From an uncultured Ruminococcus sp. (lineage in GTDB: Bacteria > Bacillota > Clostridia > Oscillospirales > Ruminococcaceae), in NCBI GenBank assembly GCA_902776945.1, contig CACYSH010000046.1:1-64000 (forward strand): a DNA stretch of 64,000 bases, read 5' to 3'. Shown one piece after another: positions 16,063 to 25,138 of this stretch; the first letter of the stretch is position 1; the number at the start of each line of letters is the position of its first letter. A program made the position numbers and the translations under genes. The notes beneath the pieces were generated by a model, which was not told the origin of the DNA, did not search any database, and was given only the letters and a program-made list of their open reading frames with translations.

Positions 16063-17403
16063 GTGAGAAAGGCTGTGGCTGACGAAAAGAAAGATGAAAA
16101 GAAAGAGGAAAAGAAAGAAGAAAAGAAAGAAGAAAAAAAGGAAGAAAAGAAAGAAGAAGAAAAAAAAGAAGAAAAAAAGGATGCGCCTGCGGACGGCGGC
16201 GGAAAAGACAAGGACAAGGGCAAGGATAAGGGCAAGGACAAAAAGAAAAAGGAAGGCGACAAGCTGCAAAAGCAGCGAACGTCCATCGCGTTGCTTATGA
16301 TAACAAGCGTGTTCGTGCTTGCCTTTCCGAAGCTCACGAACGAATATATCCCCGGGTTCAACAGCAAAATGGGAAAGCTCTATATGCAGCACATTTTCCC
16401 GCTGATAACGCTGCCGTTCTCGTGGCTCTGTTCAAAGTCGCCTGTTTCGGTGGGCGAGATACTTATTATCGCGATGCTCGTGATGATACTGCTCTCGCTG
16501 ATAATCGTGATAGCCGTCAGCGCTTCAAAAAAGGTAGTCGCCGACAAAAAGAAGAAAGTCCGGCGGTTTTTCGGCTACTTCTGGGCGTGGGCGATAACGT
16601 ATGTTCTTGTTACCGAGACTTTCAATTGCTATGCGTTATATAACGCGCCGGCATTTACAGAAGTATTCACGGAATATCCCGGCGAAACCTACACGGCGGC
16701 GGAGCTTGAAGAGCTTGCGGAATATCTTATCTACGAAACGAACATTCTTTCGTACAGCGTAAACCGTGACAGCGAAGGAAAATTCATTCTTACCGCCGAC
16801 CTTGACGACACGGCGAGAGCTTCGATGAAGGCGCTTGCAAAGGAATATCCTCAGCTAAAGGGCTTTTACACCACGCCCAAAGAGATAAAAAATTCGTTTT
16901 TTATGAGCCAGACCGGGCTTACGGGCATATATTTCCCCTTCACAATGGAGGCGAATTACAACGGCGATATGGTCGAGCTTAATCTGCCCGAGACAGTCTG
17001 CCACGAGCTTGCGCACACAAAGGGCTTTATCCGCGAGGACGAGGCGAATTTCATCGCGTTCCTTGCCTGCTACACAAGCGACGACCCCGATTACCGTTAC
17101 AGCGGCTGCATTCAGGCGCTGAAATATGTTCTCGGCAAGTGCGACGAAAACTGCGACCCCGATACCGTGAACTGGCTTTACGGCTCGCTTTACGAAGGCG
17201 TGCTTATCGACCTTGACGCAAATGCCGAATACTGGCAATCGGTGCAGGAGAGCGACGAGGGCGTGTTCGATTCGGAAAAGGTGGCGGAGGTCTCCGACAA
17301 GGCTATGGAGGCTTCATTGCAGTTCGGCGGCGTGGAGGACGGAAAGAAGTCCTACGGGCGCATGGTCGATCTTATGCTTGACTGGTATTACAATGTGAGG
17401 TGA
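16063..17403 (+). CDS. DUF3810-type membrane protein with HExxH zinc-peptidase motif
   Basis: Starts at a GTG with AAAGGG just upstream (GTG at 16075 is an alternative). The first ~70 residues are almost only Lys, Glu and Asp in KKEEKKE-type repeats, followed by three hydrophobic segments (~80-95, 120-150, 165-185). The C-terminal domain carries ETVCHELAHTKGF, a zincin HExxH motif, with a possible third ligand in EDEANFIAFL. This matches the DUF3810 family, whose function is not known; a membrane protease is the simplest guess. It lies 23 bp after fhs and 5 bp before an acetyltransferase. Confidence 0.75.
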   Translation: MRKAVADEKKDEKKEEKKEEKKEEKKEEKKEEEKKEEKKDAPADGGGKDKDKGKDKGKDKKKKEGDKLQKQRTSIALLMITSVFVLAFPKLTNEYIPGFNSKMGKLYMQHIFPLITLPFSWLCSKSPVSVGEILIIAMLVMILLSLIIVIAVSASKKVVADKKKKVRRFFGYFWAWAITYVLVTETFNCYALYNAPAFTEVFTEYPGETYTAAELEELAEYLIYETNILSYSVNRDSEGKFILTADLDDTARASMKALAKEYPQLKGFYTTPKEIKNSFFMSQTGLTGIYFPFTMEANYNGDMVELNLPETVCHELAHTKGFIREDEANFIAFLACYTSDDPDYRYSGCIQALKYVLGKCDENCDPDTVNWLYGSLYEGVLIDLDANAEYWQSVQESDEGVFDSEKVAEVSDKAMEASLQFGGVEDGKKSYGRMVDLMLDWYYNVR

Positions 17404-17408
17404 TCTGT

Positions 17409-17876
17409 ATGGAACTTATTTACAAGAAAGCCTCTTTGGACGATATTGACATACTGACCGAAACGCGGGTGACAGTCCTTCGGGCGGCGAACAGGCTGTC
17501 CGACGATGAGGACATGAGCGAGGTCGAGCGGCAGTCGCGGGCGTACTATGAAAAGGCGCTTGCGGACGGTACTCACACGGCGTATCTTGTTTTTGACGGC
17601 GAAAGGGTCGTCGGCACGGGCGGGGTGAGTTATTATGCCGTCATGCCTACTTTTCACAATGTCACGGGTGAGAAGGCTTACATTATGAATATGTATACCG
17701 ACCCCGAATACCGTCGGCGGGGGATAGCCATGAAAACGCTCGGGCTGCTTGTTGAGGATTCTCTCGGCAGGGGAGTGACCGACATCGGGCTTGAAGCGAC
17801 CGATATGGGCAGACCGCTTTATGAGCGGTACGGATTTATTGCGGCGGGGGCGGAAATGCTGCTGCCGCAGGAGTGA
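17409..17876 (+). CDS. GNAT-family N-acetyltransferase
   Basis: A 155-residue GNAT protein. The acetyl-CoA loop is MYTDPEYRRRGIAMKTLGLL, preceded by the beta-strand GTGGVSYYAVMP and followed by IGLEATDMGRPLYERYGF. The substrate cannot be told. ATG 17409 is 8 nt after the GTGAGG ribosome site; the GTG at 17400 overlapping the previous stop is less likely. Confidence 0.85.
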   Translation: MELIYKKASLDDIDILTETRVTVLRAANRLSDDEDMSEVERQSRAYYEKALADGTHTAYLVFDGERVVGTGGVSYYAVMPTFHNVTGEKAYIMNMYTDPEYRRRGIAMKTLGLLVEDSLGRGVTDIGLEATDMGRPLYERYGFIAAGAEMLLPQE

Positions 17877-17879
17877 GGG

Positions 17880-18260
17880 CAAAGCAAAAGTGAAGGCAAA
17901 CCAAAAGTCTTAGGAAAGGGGTCGGCACGAACAAGTTCGTGCAGGGATAACCCTTCTTCAGAAGGGTTTCCCCCACAAACTGAGCGGTCAAAGCGTCATA
18001 TCGGAGCAAGAAAGCCGTAAAGTCCAAATATAAAATCGGCAATTTCAAGAAAGCCTAACAAAAACAAGCAATTTGATAAAATCTGCAAAACGTGACGGAA
18101 ATAAGCAAATTGCCGATTTTATTTTGCGAAAGAGCGGAGCGATTTTCGCAAAAAGATTGCTCGAATGTAGGAAAAATCGTGACGGTCAGGGCAATTCACG
18201 GACGCGCAATGCGCGCCCCTACAATAATTGTCTTGCGAAACCACGAGGAATTGTGAGGCA
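17880..18260. repeat. Repeat-filled spacer: CCAAAAGTCTTAGG repeat, GCACGAAC palindrome, TAAAATCGGCA element copy 2
   Basis: Contains GGCAAACCAAAAGTCTTAGG (also at 25151 and, as an inverted pair, 55594-55713), GGCACGAACAAGTTCGTGC, an AACCCTTC/GAAGGGTT hairpin, and the second TAAAATCGGCA element (15 bp perfect arms 18031-18045 and 18107-18121). The frame of the next gene stays open through this region, but the residues are repeat-derived. Confidence 0.7.
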
Positions 18261-18279
18261 AGCGGCGGGGGATGAAAAA

Positions 18280-19017
18280 ATGGTAGTCTACATTCAATCA
18301 CGCGAGGACGTGATCCCTTATAATTATAATATGATGAATGCTTATCAGGGCTTTCGGGAAATGGGCTTTGAGCTTCGGCATTTCCATGATAATTCCGTTC
18401 TGCGCGAGAGCAGCAGAGAGGATATTGTCGTTGGCTGTGTTGATACGGTGCGTTCAAGACTTAATGATTTTGGTATCACAGCGCCCGAAATAGACTATCC
18501 CGACGAGTTACAGCCATATCTTGGCAGAAAAGTATGGCAGACCAAAATGAGCGTTATCAACAACGACCCCGATAAGTGGCCCGTATTTATCAAGCCGCTT
18601 GAGGACAAGCAGTTCACGGGCGTTGTTGTTCGTTCGTTCGGAGACCTTGTAGGCTGCGGTATCTGCGGAGCAGATCAGGATATTTATTGTTCGGAAATAG
18701 TGGATTTTGTCGCGGAATGGCGCTGTTTTGTCCGTTACGGACGAATACTTGACGTAAGGCATTACAGAGGAGACTGGCGCAGGCACTTTGATCACAAAGT
18801 TATCGAGAATGCGGTTCGTGATTATAAGTCCGCTCCGGCGGGATATTCCGCGGATTTCGGGCTGACCGCAGACGGGAGAACTCTGCTGATAGAAGTGAAT
18901 GACGGCTATGCGCTTGGCTGCTACGGGCTGTTTTACATTGATTATGCGAAACTGCTTTCGGCAAGGTGGGCAGAGTTTACCGATACTGTGGACGAATGCG
19001 CTTTTGATATTCGCTGA
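18280..19017 (+). CDS. ATP-grasp domain protein (R2K / DUF4343-like)
   Basis: About 245 residues. Blocks typical of the R2K ATP-grasp group: KPLEDKQFTGVVV, EWRCFVRYGRILDVRHYRGD, ALGCYGLFYIDYAKLL and LIEVNDGYALGCYG, the last holding the Glu-Asn Mg/ATP residues. Members join small molecules to peptides or amino acids; nothing here names the substrate. ATG 18280 is chosen because it follows GGCGGGGGA and because everything upstream in frame is translated repeat DNA. The gene is alone, without a peptide partner in sight. Confidence 0.7.
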   Translation: MVVYIQSREDVIPYNYNMMNAYQGFREMGFELRHFHDNSVLRESSREDIVVGCVDTVRSRLNDFGITAPEIDYPDELQPYLGRKVWQTKMSVINNDPDKWPVFIKPLEDKQFTGVVVRSFGDLVGCGICGADQDIYCSEIVDFVAEWRCFVRYGRILDVRHYRGDWRRHFDHKVIENAVRDYKSAPAGYSADFGLTADGRTLLIEVNDGYALGCYGLFYIDYAKLLSARWAEFTDTVDECAFDIR

Positions 19018-19053
19018 ACAGTGTTTTCTTGAATAAATAAAGAGAGTAATAAT

Positions 19054-19512
19054 ATGAAAGTAAGCATAACGACACATTCCCCCGAAGAGACGATAGCAGT
19101 CGGGGAGAAGATAGGCGCTTTGCTGCGCGGCGGCGAGGTCATCGCCTATCGCGGCGGGCTTGGCGCGGGAAAGACCACCATGACAAGGGGCATTTCGCTC
19201 GGCATGGGGCTGGGCGACGAGGTGACTTCGCCGACGTTCGCGCTCGTGAACGAGTACACGGGCGGGCGGCTGGCGCTGTACCATTTTGATATGTACCGTA
19301 TCACCTCCGCCGAGGACTTGGAAACGGCGGGGTTTTACGATTTTATGAACGAAAACAGCGTTATAGCGGCGGAATGGAGCGAGAACATCGCGGACGAGCT
19401 GCCCGACGACGCTATTTTTATCGACATTGCGCGTATCGACGACGACACGCGGGTTATCACAATTACGGGAGATGAACGCTTTGAAGCTATTGGCGATCGA
19501 CACTTCGGGTAA
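19054..19512 (+). CDS. tsaE: tRNA threonylcarbamoyladenosine biosynthesis ATPase TsaE
   Basis: P-loop ATPase supporting t6A37 synthesis on ANN-decoding tRNAs together with TsaB and TsaD. Walker A is GGLGAGKTTMTRG (~35-47); the family block SPTFALVNEYTGG and HFDMYRI follow, and WSENIADELP near the end. 152 residues, normal size. The next gene, tsaB, starts 41 bp before its stop in another frame, as in many Firmicutes. Confidence 0.95.
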   Translation: MKVSITTHSPEETIAVGEKIGALLRGGEVIAYRGGLGAGKTTMTRGISLGMGLGDEVTSPTFALVNEYTGGRLALYHFDMYRITSAEDLETAGFYDFMNENSVIAAEWSENIADELPDDAIFIDIARIDDDTRVITITGDERFEAIGDRHFG

Positions 19513-20164
19513 GGTGGCGGCGGCGGCGGTCACGGACGGCGGGCGGCTGCTGGCGGAAAAGAGCGTATACACCACGCTCACGCATTCGCAGATAATTTTG
19601 CCTATGGCGCGTGAGCTGATGAACGACTGTGGGCTGACCTTTGCGGAGCTTGACGGAATAGTCTGCGCGAAGGGTCCCGGCTCCTACACGGGGCTGAGGA
19701 TAGGTGTTGCGGCGGTGAAGGGGATAGTCATGGGCTGTCCTTCCTTAAAATGCGCGGGGGTCTCGACGCTTGAAGCGCTTGCGTGGAACAGCGCGGCGTT
19801 TCGCGGGCGGATCGTTCCGGTCATGGCGGCGCGGAAGGGCGTTGTTTACTGCGGGGTGTACGAATCCGACGGCGAGAGGGTGCGGTGTATCGAAGCCGAC
19901 CGCGTTTGTTCGGAGGAGGAATGTATTTCGCTTGTCGGCGGGAACGCTTTGCTGACGGGCGACCATTGCGCGGAGGTCAAGGCGCGGTATTTTGGCGATG
20001 TTCACGATGTGAAGTGTGCGCCGACTGCCGACCGGCTGCAAAAGGCTTCGGCGCTGTGTATGGCGTTTGAGGCGAATCCGGAGTGTGCAGTGAGCGCGGA
20101 CGAGCTTGCGGCGGCGTATTTGCAGGATACCAAAGCCGAGAAGGATAAGGCGCATAGAGACTGA
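19472..20164 (+). CDS. tsaB: tRNA threonylcarbamoyladenosine biosynthesis protein TsaB
   Basis: Non-catalytic partner of TsaD in t6A synthesis. The start at 19472 gives the canonical MNALKLLAIDTSG; earlier in-frame codons lie inside tsaE. Family signatures: THSQIILPMARELM, GIVCAKGPGSYTGLRIG and ALAWNSA. 230 residues. RBS ACGGGAG. The usual downstream rimI is absent, and tsaD is not in the window. Confidence 0.95.
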   Translation: MNALKLLAIDTSGKVAAAAVTDGGRLLAEKSVYTTLTHSQIILPMARELMNDCGLTFAELDGIVCAKGPGSYTGLRIGVAAVKGIVMGCPSLKCAGVSTLEALAWNSAAFRGRIVPVMAARKGVVYCGVYESDGERVRCIEADRVCSEEECISLVGGNALLTGDHCAEVKARYFGDVHDVKCAPTADRLQKASALCMAFEANPECAVSADELAAAYLQDTKAEKDKAHRD

Positions 20165-20373
20165 GGGCAAAACAGGGGATAGCGCAAGACCGGATTAATT
20201 TGCGCGGCAAGCGGCGGGAGCAATGGCACGAACTACGTTCGTGCAGCCGCCCTACAATTTGTGAAACAGCCGCGTTTAACGAACTGACAGGTGAAATCAC
20301 GGGCGAGCAATGCTCGCACCTACATAAAAAATCGGAAAATAACATCAAAAATATATAACAAGGAGAATGAAAA

Positions 20374-20826
20374 ATGAAAATAGCAATAGGCAACGACCAC
20401 GCGGCTCCCGAATTGAAGCTCGAAGTCGTGGAGCATCTGAAAAAAATGGGTCATGAGGTGACAGACACCGGCTGCGCTGTCGGCGAGAGGTGCGATTATC
20501 CTTACGCCGCGCAGAGGGTCTGCGAGCTTATCCGCGCAGGCGAGGCGGAGCTTGGCATCCTTATATGCGGCACGGGCGTTGGTATGTCGCTGGCGGCGAA
20601 CAAGTTCAAGGGGATACGCGCCGCCTGCTGCTCGGAGGTCTTTTCCGCACGGCTCACCCGCGAGCATAACGACGCAAACGTGCTTTGCTTCGGCGCGAGG
20701 GTAGTCGGCGCAGGCACGGCTCTCGACCTTGTGGACGCTTTCGTGAACACTCCTTTCTCCAACGAGGAACGTCACGCCCGCCGTATTTCGCTCATTACCG
20801 CTATCGAAAACGACGAGCTTAAATGA
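20374..20826 (+). CDS. rpiB: Ribose-5-phosphate isomerase B
   Basis: Interconverts ribose-5-P and ribulose-5-P in the pentose phosphate pathway. N-terminus MKIAIGNDHAAPELKLEV carries the phosphate-binding Asp-His; the catalytic Cys sits in LGILICGTGVGMSLAANK; SARLTREHNDANVLCFGARV is the family C-block. 150 residues as expected. RBS AAGGAG. The spacer before it (20165-20373) holds a GGCACGAAC/GTTCGTGC palindrome and an AGCAATGCTCGC repeat but no gene. Confidence 0.96.
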   Translation: MKIAIGNDHAAPELKLEVVEHLKKMGHEVTDTGCAVGERCDYPYAAQRVCELIRAGEAELGILICGTGVGMSLAANKFKGIRAACCSEVFSARLTREHNDANVLCFGARVVGAGTALDLVDAFVNTPFSNEERHARRISLITAIENDELK

Positions 20827-20873
20827 CGGCAAATAATTCATTTTTTGTTGATAAATAATTGTCGGAAATGTCA

Positions 20874-20940
20874 TTGACAAAATAAAATAGGTTTGGTATA
20901 ATAATGTTAGACGGTTGACAGTCAGCCGTCTAACATTATT
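20874..20940 (+). promoter_or_regulatory. Promoter with 41 bp palindromic operator of the MarR-ABC operon
   Basis: TTGACA (20874-20879), 17 bp, TATAAT (20897-20902). A hyphenated palindrome spans 20900-20940: arms AATAATGTTAGACGGTTGAC and the complement of AATAATGTTAGACGGCTGAC around A20920, 19 of 20 positions paired. It covers the end of the -10 box and the transcription start, the classic position for autorepression by the adjacent MarR protein. Confidence 0.88.
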
Positions 20941-20962
20941 TTCGCGAAGGGAGGTCGTTTTA

Positions 20963-21424
20963 TTGGGCAAGGAAAAGAACCTGCGGCGTGTGGGCGCAGA
21001 GGTCAAGATGATCTCCAATATGATACACCGCCGGATAATGGCGGGGAAAAGCAGCGTGGAGGACATGATTACCGCTTCAAACGGCTGGATACTGGGGTAC
21101 TTGGCGCACAACGAGGAGCGCGAGGTCTACCAGCGCGAGCTTGAAGAGAAGTTCAATATCCGCCGTGCGACTGTCTCGAAAACGCTGGGGCTTATGGAGC
21201 AGAAGGGCTTGATCGAGCGCGTACCCGTCAAGAACGACGCACGGCTAAAAAGGCTTATCCTGACCGACAAGGGCAGGCGCTGCAATGCGGAGATGATAGC
21301 CGAGTTCGACCGCGTGGAAAGCGAGATAACAGAGGGCATTCCGCCGGAAAAGCTGTCGGTGTTCTTCGAGGTGTGCGACAGCCTGAAAAATAATCTGAAC
21401 AAACCGGAGGGGAACCGCGAATGA
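20963..21424 (+). CDS. MarR-family transcriptional repressor
   Basis: 153-residue winged-helix protein. The helix-turn-helix region reads YQRELEEKFNIRRATVSKTL and the wing KNDARLKRLILTDKGRR, both typical of MarR. The start is a TTG at 20963 with GGGAGGTCG eight nt upstream; upstream in-frame codons lie in the operator. Expected to repress its own promoter and the two ABC genes, released by a drug-like ligand. Its stop overlaps the next ATG (ATGA). Confidence 0.9.
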   Translation: MGKEKNLRRVGAEVKMISNMIHRRIMAGKSSVEDMITASNGWILGYLAHNEEREVYQRELEEKFNIRRATVSKTLGLMEQKGLIERVPVKNDARLKRLILTDKGRRCNAEMIAEFDRVESEITEGIPPEKLSVFFEVCDSLKNNLNKPEGNRE

Positions 21425-23169
21425 TAAAAAAACTTGCTTCCTGCGTAAGGGAGTACAAAAGAGATACGATACTCACGCCGCTTTTTGTGGCGCTTGAGGT
21501 GGTGCTTGAATGCCTGATACCGTTTGCGAGCCGCAATCTCGTGAACGCGCTTGAGCAAGGCACCGAGATGTCTGTTGTCCTGAAATACGGACTGCTGATG
21601 TTCATAATGGCTTGCGCCTCGCTTGCCTGCGGAGCGCTTTCGGGCTACTACTGCGCGAGGGCGAGCGCGGGCTTTGCAAAGAATCTGCGCAAAGACCTGT
21701 TCTACAAGGTGCAGGATTTTTCGTTTGCAAATATCGACAAGTTCTCGACTTCGAGCCTTGTGACCCGCCTGACAACGGACGTTACAAACGTGCAGAACGC
21801 CTTCATGATGGTGATACGAATCGCCGTGCGCTGTCCGTTCATGCTGGTTTTCGCGCTGACTATGGCTGTCATAATGAGTCCGAGTCTTGCGATGATATAC
21901 CTGCTTATCGTCCCCGTGCTGGGCTTCGGGCTGATGTTCATTGCAAAGCTCGCTATGCCTATCTTCCGCACGCTGTTTAAGAAGTACGACGCGCTTAACG
22001 AATCGGTTCAGGAAAACGTCAGCGGCATAAGGGTGGTCAAGTCCTTCGTGCGCGAGGAGTACGAGATAGAGAAGTTCAACAAGGCTTCGCAGATATTGAA
22101 GGGCGATTTCACCCATGTTGAAAAGATACTCGCTTTCAACGCGCCGATAATGCAGTTCTGCATTTACGTCACAATGCTGTTCGTGTCGTTCTTCGGCGCG
22201 AAAATGGTTGTCGGCTCGGGTTCGTCGAACCTCAATGTCGGCGATATGCAGAGTATGCTTACTTACAGTATGCAGATAATGATGAGCCTTATGATGATCT
22301 CGATGATTTTCGTTATGGTAACGATGTCGGTAGAATCGGCAAAGCGTATCTGCGAGGTGCTTGACGACGTAAGCACCATAAAGAACCCCGCAAACCCCGT
22401 TACCGAAGTAAAGAACGGTAGCATCGACTTTAACGGCGTTAAGTTCGCTTATTCCGCCGAAGCCGACAAGAACGTTCTCGAAAATATCGACATACATATC
22501 CGTTCGGGGCAGACTATCGGCATAATCGGCGGTACGGGCAGTTCCAAGACCTCGCTTATCCAGCTGATACCGCGCCTTTACGACGTTACGGGCGGCGAAT
22601 TGAAAGTCGGCGGCGTGGACGTAAGGAACTACGACCTTGAAACGCTCCGCAGTCAGGTGTCGGTGGTATTGCAGAAGAACGTGCTTTTCTCCGGCTCTAT
22701 CAAGGATAATCTGCGCTGGGGCGACGAAAACGCCACCGATGAAGAAATGATAAGGGTCTGCAAGCTGGCGCAGGCTGACGAATTTATCGAGAAATTCCCC
22801 GACAAGTACGATACGCACATCGAACAGGGCGGAACGAATGTTTCGGGCGGTCAGAAGCAGAGACTTTGTATCGCCCGTGCGCTGCTCAAAAAGCCTAAGA
22901 TACTTATTCTCGACGACTCGACAAGCGCCGTTGATACCGCCACCGATGCGCAGATAAGAAAGGCGTTCGCGACCGAGATTCCCGACACGACCAAGATAAT
23001 CATAGCGCAGAGGATCTCCTCCGTGCAGGACGCAGACCAGATAATCGTTCTGGACGGCGGCAGAGTGAACGGCATCGGCACTCACGCGGAGCTGCTTAAA
23101 AATAACGATATTTATAAAGAAGTCTATACCTCGCAGACGAAGGAATCTGCCGAAAAGGAGGTGAGCTGA
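21421..23169 (+). CDS. ABC exporter half-transporter, degenerate nucleotide site
   Basis: 582 residues: six-helix exporter domain (~1-320) and ATPase (~335-582). Walker A GGTGSSKTS (~370) has Ser in place of the central Gly; signature NVSGGQKQRL (~472); Walker B ends LDDST, with Asp replacing the catalytic Glu; H-loop region reads IIAQRISSV, with Gln instead of His. This pattern marks the degenerate half of a heterodimeric exporter. Partner is the next gene, 1 bp downstream. Likely effluxes lipophilic compounds. Confidence 0.92.
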   Translation: MIKKLASCVREYKRDTILTPLFVALEVVLECLIPFASRNLVNALEQGTEMSVVLKYGLLMFIMACASLACGALSGYYCARASAGFAKNLRKDLFYKVQDFSFANIDKFSTSSLVTRLTTDVTNVQNAFMMVIRIAVRCPFMLVFALTMAVIMSPSLAMIYLLIVPVLGFGLMFIAKLAMPIFRTLFKKYDALNESVQENVSGIRVVKSFVREEYEIEKFNKASQILKGDFTHVEKILAFNAPIMQFCIYVTMLFVSFFGAKMVVGSGSSNLNVGDMQSMLTYSMQIMMSLMMISMIFVMVTMSVESAKRICEVLDDVSTIKNPANPVTEVKNGSIDFNGVKFAYSAEADKNVLENIDIHIRSGQTIGIIGGTGSSKTSLIQLIPRLYDVTGGELKVGGVDVRNYDLETLRSQVSVVLQKNVLFSGSIKDNLRWGDENATDEEMIRVCKLAQADEFIEKFPDKYDTHIEQGGTNVSGGQKQRLCIARALLKKPKILILDDSTSAVDTATDAQIRKAFATEIPDTTKIIIAQRISSVQDADQIIVLDGGRVNGIGTHAELLKNNDIYKEVYTSQTKESAEKEVS

Positions 23170-23170
23170 T

Positions 23171-25102
23171 ATGCCGAGACCGCCTTATGTAAAAGACCCG
23201 AACGCGCCAAAGCCGCAGGTCGGCAGGATAATCGGCGAGCTGTTCCAAAACTACAAGGGCAGACTTACCCTTGTGCTTGTCTGTCTGCTGATAAGCTCCA
23301 TAGCGGGTTCTGTCGCTTCGGTATTCATGAACCGCGTTGTTGCGATAATCGAGGAAGCCTTGCAGATATACAAGGAACAGGGCGCGGAAGCGGCTATGCA
23401 GTACGCTCACCCGCCGCTCATGAAGCTGTTCATAATCATGCTCACGATCTATGTAGTCGGCATAATCGCCTCGACCACGCAGCAGCTCAATATGGCGGTG
23501 GTAACTCAGGGACACCTTGCGCATATGCGCGAAAAGATGTTCCGCCACATGGAGAAGCTCCCGATAAGATATTTCGACCAGCACCCGCACGGCGACATAA
23601 TGAGCCACTACACCAACGACATCGACACGCTCCGTCAGCTTATCTCGCAGGCGCTGCCGCAGATGCTGAACGCCGCGCTTACGCTCGTTGTGCTGCTCGG
23701 CATAATGATATATTTAAGCGTATGGCTGACCCTGCTTGTGTTTGTCGGCGTTTTTGCGATGATGATGGTAACAAAGAAGATCGGCGGCAACTCGGCGAAG
23801 TTCTTTGTACGTCAGCAGAAGGCTCTGGGCAAGACCGAAGGCTACATCGAGGAAATGATCGAGGGGCAGAAGGTAGTAAAGGTATTCTGCCACGAGGAAA
23901 AGAGCAAGGCGGGCTTTGACGAGGTGAACGACGCGCTCTTTGACGACGCATTCAGCGCGAACAAGTACGCCAATATCCTCATGCCGATAATGGGAAATAT
24001 CGGAAACATCATGTACATACTAATGTCGTTCGTGGGCGGCGTGCTTGTAATACTCGGCGTGCCGAACCTGTCGCTTTCGGGGCAGCCGCTCGACATCGCG
24101 GTAGTCGTGCCGTTCCTCGGAATGACAAGGCACTTCTGCAACACTATCACGCAAGGCTCGCAGCAGATAAACGCCGTTGCAATGGCTATGGCGGGCGCAC
24201 AGAGAATTTACAGCCTTATAGACGAAGAACCCGAGGTTGACGACGGCTATGTAACGCTTGTCAACGCGAAGCTCGGCGCTGACGGCGAGCTTACCGAGTG
24301 CGATGAAAAGACCAATATCTGGGCATGGAAGCACCCGCATCAGGACGGCACCACCACCCTTACGCGGGTAGAGGGCAAAGTGGAGCTTAACGAGGTGGAT
24401 TTCGGCTATGTGCCGGAGAAGATAGTCCTGCACGAGGTGTCCATTTATGCCGATCCCGGGCAGAAGGTGGCGTTCGTGGGCGCTACGGGCGCGGGCAAGA
24501 CGACTATCACGAACCTGATAAACCGCTTTTACGACATCGCCGACGGAAAAATTCGCTACGACGGCATAAACATCAACAAGATAAAGAAGGACGATCTGCG
24601 GCGTTCGCTGGGGATAGTTTTGCAGGACGTAAACCTGTTTACGGGTACCGTTATGGATAACATTCGCTATGGTAATCTGAACGCGACTGAGGAGGAGTGC
24701 ATTGCGGCGGCGCGGCTTGCCAATGCGCACGACTTTATCACCCGTCTGCCGGAGGGGTACAATACTATGCTTAAAGGCAACGGCGCGAATCTTTCGCAGG
24801 GACAGCGGCAGCTGATCTCGATAGCTCGTGCGGCTGTTGCTGACCCGCCTGTAATGATACTGGACGAGGCTACTTCCTCGATTGACACGCGCACGGAGGC
24901 GCTTGTGCAGCGCGGCATGGACGGACTTATGTTCGGCAGGACGGTGTTTGTTATAGCGCACCGACTTTCGACGGTAAGAAATTCCGATGTTATAATGGTG
25001 CTTGAACAGGGCAGGATAATCGAGCGCGGCAATCATAATAAGCTGATCGCCGATAAGGGCAAGTATTATCAGTTGTATACGGGCGCATTTGAGCTTGAAT
25101 AA
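23171..25102 (+). CDS. ABC exporter half-transporter, canonical nucleotide site
   Basis: 643 residues: exporter domain (~25-340), a ~40-residue insertion before the ATPase (residues ~355-400, YVTLVNAKLGADGELTECDE region), then an ATPase with Walker A GATGAGKTT (~436), signature NLSQGQRQ (~539), Walker B ILDEATS with Glu, and IAHRLSTV with the H-loop His. Intact where its partner is degenerate, as expected for a TmrAB/BmrCD-like heterodimer. RBS GGAGGTGAG overlaps the end of the previous gene. Confidence 0.93.
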   Translation: MPRPPYVKDPNAPKPQVGRIIGELFQNYKGRLTLVLVCLLISSIAGSVASVFMNRVVAIIEEALQIYKEQGAEAAMQYAHPPLMKLFIIMLTIYVVGIIASTTQQLNMAVVTQGHLAHMREKMFRHMEKLPIRYFDQHPHGDIMSHYTNDIDTLRQLISQALPQMLNAALTLVVLLGIMIYLSVWLTLLVFVGVFAMMMVTKKIGGNSAKFFVRQQKALGKTEGYIEEMIEGQKVVKVFCHEEKSKAGFDEVNDALFDDAFSANKYANILMPIMGNIGNIMYILMSFVGGVLVILGVPNLSLSGQPLDIAVVVPFLGMTRHFCNTITQGSQQINAVAMAMAGAQRIYSLIDEEPEVDDGYVTLVNAKLGADGELTECDEKTNIWAWKHPHQDGTTTLTRVEGKVELNEVDFGYVPEKIVLHEVSIYADPGQKVAFVGATGAGKTTITNLINRFYDIADGKIRYDGININKIKKDDLRRSLGIVLQDVNLFTGTVMDNIRYGNLNATEEECIAAARLANAHDFITRLPEGYNTMLKGNGANLSQGQRQLISIARAAVADPPVMILDEATSSIDTRTEALVQRGMDGLMFGRTVFVIAHRLSTVRNSDVIMVLEQGRIIERGNHNKLIADKGKYYQLYTGAFELE

Positions 25103-25103
25103 G

Positions 25104-25135
25104 AAAGGGCGGGGGGATTTCTCCGCCTTTTTTGG
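25104..25135 (+). terminator. Terminator of the MarR-ABC operon
   Basis: AAAGGGCGG stem, a GGGGATTTCT loop and CCGCCTTTTTT directly after the stop codon. Confidence 0.85.
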
Positions 25136-25138
25136 ATA

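Noticed and set aside
21127..23085. 652-codon antisense frame under the MarR-ABC genes
   Set aside because: His/Arg-rich composition and no start signals; the plus strand has clear ABC motifs.
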